64,000 nt of DNA. It comes from Longimicrobiales bacterium (GTDB taxonomy: Bacteria; Gemmatimonadota; Gemmatimonadetes; Longimicrobiales; Gaopeijiaceae). Numbering within the stretch: position 1 is the stretch's first letter; every line of letters begins with the position of its first letter. The position numbers were made by a program, and so were the translations under genes. A model generated the notes under the pieces. It searched no databases. It was not told the DNA's origin and saw only the letters and a list, made by a program, of their open reading frames with translations. The stretch lies in NCBI GenBank assembly GCA_951813395.1, contig OX638356.1:2740501-2804500 (forward strand). Reading direction: 5' to 3'. Shown piece by piece: positions 55,628 to 62,511 of the stretch.

Positions 55628-56932
55628 GAGCAGATTCACGCCGCGGCTGCAGCTTCCACCGTGTATCCGAGCTTGTGGAGTTGGCGCATGTGATAGCGGC
55701 GGCGGCGCTCCTTGTCGCGCCGGAGGAAGAAATCGTCGCCCAGATCTTCGTGCGACGCACCCGTCGAGAGCATGTGCCAGAGTGCCACCAGAATGGCGTG
55801 TTGCACGACCGAGATGGCCTTTCGGGGGCCGCCTCGAGCCTTATGGCGATGGTAGAGCGCCGAGTAATAGCTGCCCCGGGTCCGTGCCGCCGACCACGCC
55901 ACCTGTCCAAGCGTCGCGCGCAGCCAGGCATTGCCCTTGCCGGTGGACACGGACTTGCGCTTTCCGGCGCTCTCGTGGTTGCCCGGACAGACCCGGGCCC
56001 AGGAAGCCAGGTGCCCGGCTGTCGGGAAGCACGTCATGTCCGGCCCGATCTCGGCCAGAATCGTCTGGGCGGCACGCTGCGCGATACCCGGCATGCTCTC
56101 GATGATGTCAACAGCCCGTGAAAAAGGGCGCGTACGCTCCTCGATGCGGGCGTCGAGTTCGTCGATGTGCTGCGACAGCTCGTCGATCAGCCGGAGATGC
56201 CGGCCCAGCATGAAGCGGTAGTGTTCCGTCATCCGGCCGGCGGTAGCTTCGGCCAGCTCCTTGCGCTTCTTCTTCAGCGACCCCTGTGCCAGCCGGGCGA
56301 GCGCTTCCGGGGCTTCGACGCCTGCCGCCAGAGCATCCAGGATCCCCCGCCCCGTCTTCCCCATGATGTCCGTCACGACCGAGCCCAGCTTGATGTTGGC
56401 CATCTCGAGCGTCTTCGCCACCCGGTTGATCTGGCGGCTCCGCTCGCCGATCAGCGACTTTCGCAGACGGGTCAGGTCTCGGAGATCGCGGATCTCCGGC
56501 GGCGGAACGAAGCTCCCTCTGAGCAGGCCGCACTCCAGCAGCCGCGCGACCCACTCGCAATCACGGACATCCGTCTTCCTCCCCGGAACGTGCTTGATGT
56601 GGCGGGCGTTGACGAGCAACAGCTCGAAGTCGTCCTCAAGCACGACGTAGACCGGCCTCCAGTACACGCCCGTCGACTCCATCGCCACATGGGTCACGCC
56701 GTTGCCCCGAAGCCACTCCCGGAGCGCCTCCAGTCCCGCCAGCGTCGTCGCGAACGTGCGGACAGCCTTGTGCCGGCCGGCCACCTCCCTGCCCGGCGTA
56801 CGAACGCACGCCACCACGGTCTTCTTGTGCACGTCGAGGCCCGCGCACCGTTCGATCATGACATCCATTCCCGCCTCCTTTCACGGGCTCCAGTGGATCG
56901 GGGAGGGCGTTCATGGTTGTCGAATTTCCTAT
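55558..56932 (-). mobile_element. IS110-family insertion sequence
   Basis: About 1375 bp if bounded by the TTTCCTAT repeats. It carries one intact DEDD transposase gene on the minus strand and lacks terminal inverted repeats, as usual for IS110. These bounds leave only about 64 bp before the transposase start, short for the bridge RNA that IS110 elements encode in a non-coding end. The true right end may therefore lie further right (up to ~57094). It has replaced the end of the HNH gene. Confidence 0.65.
55636..56868 (-). CDS. IS110-family DEDD transposase
   Basis: 410 residues, full length and uninterrupted. N-terminal RuvC-like domain with the acidic residues Asp12 (CAGLDVHKKTV), Glu64 (VAMESTGVYWRPVY), Asp100 and Asp103 (GRKTDVRDCEWVARLL). 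Central coiled coil (LSQHIDELDARIEERTRPF), and C-terminal transposase-20 domain with PGIAQRAAQTILAEIG, FPTAGHLASWARVCPGNHES (candidate nucleophile Ser300) and GKGNAWLRATLGQVAW. IS110 recombinases insert their element at targets chosen by a bridge RNA. All catalytic residues are present, so the element may still be active. Confidence 0.93.
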   Translation of the reverse strand: MDVMIERCAGLDVHKKTVVACVRTPGREVAGRHKAVRTFATTLAGLEALREWLRGNGVTHVAMESTGVYWRPVYVVLEDDFELLLVNARHIKHVPGRKTDVRDCEWVARLLECGLLRGSFVPPPEIRDLRDLTRLRKSLIGERSRQINRVAKTLEMANIKLGSVVTDIMGKTGRGILDALAAGVEAPEALARLAQGSLKKKRKELAEATAGRMTEHYRFMLGRHLRLIDELSQHIDELDARIEERTRPFSRAVDIIESMPGIAQRAAQTILAEIGPDMTCFPTAGHLASWARVCPGNHESAGKRKSVSTGKGNAWLRATLGQVAWSAARTRGSYYSALYHRHKARGGPRKAISVVQHAILVALWHMLSTGASHEDLGDDFFLRRDKERRRRYHMRQLHKLGYTVEAAAAA

Positions 56933-57094
56933 ACGCGATTGCGGCCGCTCGGGCCGGTCAGCACTACGGGGTCCCTCGGAACGCCCAGGTCAGGTTCCGC
57001 GTCGGGCTTTCAATGCACCAGAAACGCTTACGACCTCTGTCCCCAGACTCCAGCTTAGTTTCCAGACTATGGGGTGGCCAGAAGAGCCATGGAG
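56869..57094. other. Non-coding region upstream of the transposase, possible bridge-RNA region
   Basis: 226 bp with no credible gene, between the transposase start and repeat copy B. The transposase has GGAGGCGGG just upstream on the minus strand. CCAGACT is present twice (about 57046 and 57062). IS110 bridge RNAs are encoded in such a 5' non-coding end. I could not identify the guide loops by eye. The rest of the gap, 57141-57221, shows nothing. Confidence 0.35.
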
Positions 57095-57140
57095 GTTCCG
57101 CGGCAAAAGCAGGGACACTCGCATGTCGCTATGGGACGGC
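57095..57140 (+). repeat. Dispersed 45-bp repeat, copy B
   Basis: GGTTCCGCGGCAAAAGCAGG, then GACAC, GCATGTCG and ATGGGAC, aligned base for base with copies A and C except at variable positions. Together with inverted copy C (53843-53889) it brackets the HNH/IS110 segment. Confidence 0.75.
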
Positions 57141-57221
57141 GCGAGGGGATGGGGCGGCCGGAACCGGAGAAGGGGACCAACGGAACGCGGACGCGAGCCG
57201 CCTGATGCGGGGCGCGGGGCG

Positions 57222-57605
57222 CTACCGGTTCTGTCGATCCCGCAGATTCAGAGTGACCGACAGCACCAGCGCCGCCAGCGCCGCGCCGATGACCAGGCCG
57301 TCGACGAACCCCGTGTCCCAGGCCACGCCTGTGAGCCCGTCCAGGTAGTATTTCACCCACGACGCCGGGAGGCCGGTTTCCCCCAATGTCCGCTTGACCT
57401 GCCAGTGCCAGTCGGTCAGCGGGCAATATCCCCACCCGTACGCGATCCCGAGGCCGAACCAGGAAAGGAGGGTGGCGGAGATGGTGAGCAGGTGGAGCCG
57501 CCGCGTCCTTCGCCAGATCCAGCCGAGCGTGTTGAAGACGATGAGCGCGGTGTGAAAGACCACGAAAAGGACATCGAACAATTGGTAGAGCGCCAGATCG
57601 GTCAT
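57222..57605 (-). CDS. DUF2784-like small membrane protein
   Basis: 127 residues from ATG 57605 (GTG 57659 would add 18 residues). About four transmembrane helices (LYQLFDVLFVVFHTALIVFN, LLTISATLLSWFGLGIAYGW, GLVIGAALAALVLSVTLNL). The characteristic motif GYCPLTDWHWQVKRTLGETG lies between helices 2 and 3, with W-x-K-YYLDGL after it, which identifies the DUF2784 family. Function unknown. It stands alone between the HNH/IS110 segment and a divergent large enzyme gene. Confidence 0.75.
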   Translation of the reverse strand: MTDLALYQLFDVLFVVFHTALIVFNTLGWIWRRTRRLHLLTISATLLSWFGLGIAYGWGYCPLTDWHWQVKRTLGETGLPASWVKYYLDGLTGVAWDTGFVDGLVIGAALAALVLSVTLNLRDRQNR

Positions 57606-57912
57606 GGTCGCTTCGATGTATGGCGTGAAGAATCGGCCGACAGGATTCGTCACGGTCACTGGATGGAGTTCAAGTTATGCCAATAGACATCCGCCACGGG
57701 CGCCGCTACCTGCTCTGCCACTGGCCGGATGTTGCCGCAATCAGGGACGTAAAGGGCGATTCACCATCGTAAACGGGGTAAGTCCCCGCGCGGCCGGCGC
57801 GCGTCCCGCAACACTATTCGCCTCGTAGCGACTTCCAGCCCCATATTACGCCGCGACCCACCACTCCCGCGAATCGACCGCACCCGCGCAAAAACAGGAA
57901 GGCTGTGCCATC

Positions 57913-60900
57913 ATGCGGACCCTCCTCCTCGCCGCCGCACTCCTCACCCCCGCCGCACTCCTCGCCCAGGAGTCCGACGGCGACGGGGACACCGCCCTCC
58001 CCCTCCCCGCCGACCGCGCCCTCGCGATCGACATGACCGTCGGTTCGTGGATCTCGCTGGACGTCAGCCCGGACGGCACGACCATCGTCTTCGACCACCT
58101 CGGCAACCTCTTCACGGTGCCGGTCACCGGCGGCGACGCCACGCAGCTCACCTCCGGCATGGCCTTCGACGCCCAGCCGCGGTTCTCGCCCGACGGCTCG
58201 CGCATCGTCTTCACATCGGACCGCAGCGGCGGCCAGAACGTCTGGGTCATGTCAATGGATGGATCGGACACCATCCAGGTGACCAAGGGGGCGTCCAACC
58301 GGACCGAGTCGCCCGACTGGTCGCCCGACGGCAACTACATCGTGTCGTCGAAGGGGGGCTTCCGCGGCGGCGGCCTGCCGAAGCTCTGGCTGCACCACGT
58401 GGACGGGGGCTCGGGCGTGCAGCTCGTCGACGAGCCCGAAAACCTGAAGACCATCGGGGCCGCCTTCGACCCCACCGGCCGCTACATCTGGCACGCGCGG
58501 CGCACCGGCGACTGGACGTACAACGCGCAGCTGCCGCAGTACCAGCTCGCCGCGTACGACCGCGAGACCGGCGAGACCTACACCCGCACCTCGCGCTTCG
58601 GTTCGGGGGTCCGTCCCACGCTGTCCCCCGACGGCCGCTGGCTTGTCTACGGCACGCGCCACGATGCCCGCACGGCGCTGCGGATTCGCGACCTCGAGTC
58701 CGGCGACGAACGCTGGCTCGCCCACCCCGTGCAGCACGACGACCAGGAGTCGCGCGCGACCCTCGACGTGCTTCCCGGGATGTCGTTCACCCCGGATTCG
58801 CGCTACCTCGTGGCCAGCTACGGCGGCAGGATCTGGAAGCTGGACGTCGAGCAGGGCGGCGCGGAGGAGATCCCGTTCAGGGTTCAGTACGACCTCGCGC
58901 TCGGCCCCGTCGTCGACTTCGACTACCCGATCGAGGACACGCCCACCTTCACCGTCCGGCAGATCCGCGACGCCGTCCCCTCGCCCGACGGCTCCCGGAT
59001 CGCGTTCACCGCGCTGGACCGCCTCTGGGTGGCGGGCGCCAACGGCTCCGACCCCCGCCGCCTCACCGGCGCGGAGCACTCGGAGCACTACCCCGCGTGG
59101 TCCCCCGACGGCGACTGGGTCGTCTACGCGACCTGGGACGGCGAGGGCGGCCACCTGTTCAAGACGCGCGCGGACGGAGACGGGACCCCGGTGCGCCTGA
59201 CCACGATGGCGGCCGTGTACGTGACGCCGGCCTGGTCGCCGGACGGGGACCGGATCGTGGCGCTGAGAGGCTACGCGCGCGACTTCCGGGAGTCGGCCGG
59301 CGGCTTCGGGTCGGGCGCGCCGGCGCCCGCCGAGATCGTGTGGGTGGGCAGCGGCGACGGACCGGGTGCCGCCAGCGTGATCGCCCCCGTGGACGGGCGC
59401 GGCTGGCCCCACTTCGCCGAAGGGGTGAGCCGGAGCGGCAGCGGGCCCTCCGCCGACCGCATCTACCTGCAGCGCGGCCCCGACGTCCTGGTATCCATTC
59501 GCTGGGACGGGACCGACGAGCGCCGGCACGTGCGCGTGCGCGGGCCCACCCCGCCCGGGTCCCAGAACGCGCTCACGCCGTCTGTGCTGCGGATGGCGCC
59601 GCGCGGCGACCAGGTCATGGCCCTGATCGAAGGGCAGATCTACACGGCGACCGTCCCCGTGGTGGGCGGCGACGCGCCCCTGATCAACGTCGGCAACCCG
59701 GACAACGCCGCCGTTCCGGCCCGCCGACTCACCGACATGGGAGGCGAATTTCCCGCCTGGGCGGCAAGCGGCCGGGCCGTGCACTGGTCGCTCGGCCGTG
59801 CGTTCTTCACCTACGACCTGGATGCGGCGGAGGCGTTCGAGGAGGCGCGCGAGGCGGAGGAGGCCGCAGCGGAGGGCGAGGAAGAGGAGGGTGAGAGCGA
59901 AGAGGACGAAGCCGGCTACGAGCCCGCCGAGGTCTGGATCGACATCGAAGCGGCACGGGATATCCCCGGCGGCACCGCCCTGCTGACCGGTGCGCGCGTC
60001 GTGACGGTCGCCGGCGCGGGCGTGATCGAGCAGGGCGACATCCTGGTGCGCGACAACCGCATCGTTGCCGTCGGGCCGTCCGGCTCCCTGGATCCGCCCG
60101 CCGACGCCCGCGTGATCGATCTCGGGGGCAAGACCATCGTGCCGGGCTTCGTCGACACGCACGCCCACATGAGGCCCGCGCGCAACCTCCACCGCTCCGA
60201 CGTGTGGCCCTACCTCGCCAACCTGGCCTACGGCGTCACCACCACGCGCGACCCCCAGACCGGCACCACCGACGTTCTCAGCTACGCCGACCGCGTCCGC
60301 ACCGGCGAGCTGGTCGGCCCGCGCGTCTATTCCACCGGACCCGGCGTCTTCTGGCAGCACATGATCGACTCCGAGGACAAGGCGAGGGACATCCTGTCCA
60401 GGTACTCGAGCTACTTCGACACCAAGACGATCAAGATGTACGTCGCCGGGAATCGGCAGTCACGCCAGTGGATCATCATGGCGGCCCGCGAACTGGGCCT
60501 CATGCCCACCACCGAGGGGTCGCTCAACATCCGCCAGAACCTCAACGAGACGATCGACGGCTACCCGGGCCTGGAGCACTCGATCCCCATCTACCCGGTG
60601 TACGACGACTACGTGCAGCTCTTCAAGGCACAGGGCCGCGCCTACTCGCCGACGCTGCTCGTTTCCTACGGCGGGCCCTGGGCCGAGAACTACTTCTACA
60701 GCCGCGAAAACCCGCACGACGACACCAAACTCCGCCGGTTCGTGCCCCACTCGGTCGTCGACGCCGCAACGCGCCGCCGCGGCCAGTGGTTCCGCGACGA
60801 GGAGCACGTGTTTGCCGACCACGCCCGCTTCGTGAAGGACCTCGTGGAGGCGGGCGGGCGCGCCGGGGTGGGCAGCCACGGCCAGTTGCAGGGGCTGGGA

Positions 60901-61236
60901 TACCACTGGGAGCTGTGGGCGATGGCGGCCGGCGGCATCGGCGAACTCGACGCGCTCCGCATGGCGACGATCATGGGCGCGGAAGCGATCGGCCTCGACC
61001 AGGATCTGGGCACGATCGAGGCCGGGAAGCTGGCCGACCTGGTTGTCCTTGACGCGAACCCGCTGGACGACATCCGCAACACGAACCGCATTCACATGGT
61101 GATGGTGAACGGGCGCCTGTACGACGCCGACACCCTGGCCGAGATTCATCCGGGGAACCGCGAGATCGCGCCGATGTGGTGGTGGGACGACGAGCCGGGC
61201 GAGCTGCCCGGCGTGGCAAACGCAACCGGAAACTGA
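57913..61236 (+). CDS. TolB-like propeller fused to a metal-dependent amidohydrolase, secreted
   Basis: 1107 residues with a Sec signal (LLTPAALLAQ). Residues ~30-650 hold repeated PD40 blades (PRFSPDGSRIVFTSDRSGG, PDWSPDGNYIVSS, PAWSPDGDWVVYATWDG). A 26-residue acidic linker (EEAREAEEAAAEGEEEEG near 655) joins them to an amidohydrolase barrel: VDTHAHMRPARNLH, TKTIKMYVAGNRQSRQW (bridging Lys), MPTTEG, LEHSIPIYPVYDDY, GGRAGVGSHGQLQGLG, and the composite-domain end GTIEAGKLADLVVLDANPLD. Fusions of this plan are thought to act on peptides or cyclic amides outside the cytoplasm. The GVGSHGQ block replaces the usual TD-G-P catalytic motif, so the metal site may differ. Upstream 57606-57912 (307 bp) has no gene. 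Confidence 0.85.
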   Translation: MRTLLLAAALLTPAALLAQESDGDGDTALPLPADRALAIDMTVGSWISLDVSPDGTTIVFDHLGNLFTVPVTGGDATQLTSGMAFDAQPRFSPDGSRIVFTSDRSGGQNVWVMSMDGSDTIQVTKGASNRTESPDWSPDGNYIVSSKGGFRGGGLPKLWLHHVDGGSGVQLVDEPENLKTIGAAFDPTGRYIWHARRTGDWTYNAQLPQYQLAAYDRETGETYTRTSRFGSGVRPTLSPDGRWLVYGTRHDARTALRIRDLESGDERWLAHPVQHDDQESRATLDVLPGMSFTPDSRYLVASYGGRIWKLDVEQGGAEEIPFRVQYDLALGPVVDFDYPIEDTPTFTVRQIRDAVPSPDGSRIAFTALDRLWVAGANGSDPRRLTGAEHSEHYPAWSPDGDWVVYATWDGEGGHLFKTRADGDGTPVRLTTMAAVYVTPAWSPDGDRIVALRGYARDFRESAGGFGSGAPAPAEIVWVGSGDGPGAASVIAPVDGRGWPHFAEGVSRSGSGPSADRIYLQRGPDVLVSIRWDGTDERRHVRVRGPTPPGSQNALTPSVLRMAPRGDQVMALIEGQIYTATVPVVGGDAPLINVGNPDNAAVPARRLTDMGGEFPAWAASGRAVHWSLGRAFFTYDLDAAEAFEEAREAEEAAAEGEEEEGESEEDEAGYEPAEVWIDIEAARDIPGGTALLTGARVVTVAGAGVIEQGDILVRDNRIVAVGPSGSLDPPADARVIDLGGKTIVPGFVDTHAHMRPARNLHRSDVWPYLANLAYGVTTTRDPQTGTTDVLSYADRVRTGELVGPRVYSTGPGVFWQHMIDSEDKARDILSRYSSYFDTKTIKMYVAGNRQSRQWIIMAARELGLMPTTEGSLNIRQNLNETIDGYPGLEHSIPIYPVYDDYVQLFKAQGRAYSPTLLVSYGGPWAENYFYSRENPHDDTKLRRFVPHSVVDAATRRRGQWFRDEEHVFADHARFVKDLVEAGGRAGVGSHGQLQGLGYHWELWAMAAGGIGELDALRMATIMGAEAIGLDQDLGTIEAGKLADLVVLDANPLDDIRNTNRIHMVMVNGRLYDADTLAEIHPGNREIAPMWWWDDEPGELPGVANATGN

Positions 61237-61260
61237 GCGCGGAATTCCAGGAGGTCAGGC

Positions 61261-62511
61261 ATGTGCGATCTGTGCGCCAACGGGCTGTCGCGACGAACCT
61301 TCATCTCGGCGGCCGCAGTTTCAGCCCTCTCGCCGAGCCTGCTCCGCGCGCTGGCCCTCGGGTCAGCCGAACGCCCGTGGCTGGAGCTCGCGATGGAGGC
61401 CTGGCGGTGGGTCGAAGCCGCCCGCATCGACACGCCCGACGGCGCCACCTGGCCCGCCGACCCGACGGATCCGGAGTCCGTGGGTTACACACTGTATACA
61501 CACTCCCCCGGCGTCATCCCGTTCGCGCTGGAACTCCACTACGCGACCGGCGACGAGCGGTACCTGAACGCAGCGGTTCAGGGCGCGACGCACCTGGCTG
61601 CCAGGGTGGACGAAGTCCAGGACGCCGGCCTCTACACGGGGCTCGCCGGCAGCGACGCGATCGAATCCAACGACATCATCAGCGGAACCGCAGGGACAGG
61701 TCTTGCGCTCCTCCACCTCGGCCGCGCACTCCGCTACGACAACGCGCTGGAGACTGCGGAGGGGGCGGGAAGGCGGCTCCTCCAACGCGCCGTCGAGACC
61801 CCGACCGGCCTCCGCTGGGACATGTGGCCCGGCTACGCCCGCGAGATGCCCAACTTCTCACACGGCACCGCCGGCATCGCATACTTCCTGGCCACCCTGC
61901 ACCGGGCCACCGGAGAGCGCGCGTTCCTGGACGCGGGGCTTGCGGGCGCGCGCTATCTCACCTCGCAGGCCACGCTGGACAACACCGGGTACCGCATCTT
62001 CCACTCCCGCCCCGGCGGCGAAGACCTCTACTACCTCTCGTGGTGCCACGGCCCCGTCGGCACCAACCGCCTCTTCCACCAGCTCGGCGAGATCACCGGC
62101 GACCCCGAGTGGCACGACTGGGTTGCGCGCGGTGCACGCGGCGTCATGGACACGGGCATCCCGGAGACGCGCACCCCCGGGTTCTGGGATAACATCAGCC
62201 AGTGCTGCGGCACGGCGGGCGCGGCGGAGCACTTCCTGACCCTGCACCGCACCACCGGCAACGCCGGGTACAAGGCCTTCGTCGACCGTCTGAACACCGA
62301 CCTCGTCCAGCGCGCTTCGACCGCCGGCACACCCGCCGGCGCCGGCCGCAAGTGGACCCAGGCCGAGCACCGCGTGCAACCCGAACTGCTCGTTGCTCAG
62401 ACGGGGCACATGCAGGGCGCGGCCGGGGTCGGGAAGTACTTCCTGCACATGGACGCCATGGAGGAACGGGGCGAGGGGCCGCGGGTGGTGTTCCCGGACG
62501 ATCCATGGTGA
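61261..62511 (+). CDS. Tat-exported LanC-like protein with Cys-Cys zinc motif
   Basis: 416 residues from ATG 61261 (CAGGAGG upstream). The N-terminus MCDLCANGLSRRTFISAAAV holds a CxxC and a twin-arginine signal. The rest is an alpha/alpha toroid with LanC motifs: SGTAGTGLALLHLG, FSHGTAGIAYFLATL, SWCHGPVGTNRLFHQL (Cys262) and NISQCCGTAGAAEHFL (Cys315-Cys316). LanC cyclases add Cys thiols to dehydro-amino acids and bind zinc through Cys, Cys, His. Here the third ligand position is Cys, as in ProcM-type lanthipeptide synthetases. No precursor peptide or dehydratase is seen. It may be a LanC-like protein with another role. Overlaps the next gene by seven bases. Confidence 0.8.
   Translation: MCDLCANGLSRRTFISAAAVSALSPSLLRALALGSAERPWLELAMEAWRWVEAARIDTPDGATWPADPTDPESVGYTLYTHSPGVIPFALELHYATGDERYLNAAVQGATHLAARVDEVQDAGLYTGLAGSDAIESNDIISGTAGTGLALLHLGRALRYDNALETAEGAGRRLLQRAVETPTGLRWDMWPGYAREMPNFSHGTAGIAYFLATLHRATGERAFLDAGLAGARYLTSQATLDNTGYRIFHSRPGGEDLYYLSWCHGPVGTNRLFHQLGEITGDPEWHDWVARGARGVMDTGIPETRTPGFWDNISQCCGTAGAAEHFLTLHRTTGNAGYKAFVDRLNTDLVQRASTAGTPAGAGRKWTQAEHRVQPELLVAQTGHMQGAAGVGKYFLHMDAMEERGEGPRVVFPDDPW

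Noticed and set aside
56913-57686. A 257-codon plus-strand frame after the IS110 element
   Set aside because: It reads through repeat copy B and antisense to the DUF2784 gene with no domain. It may be only the trailing open frame of the disrupted HNH gene.
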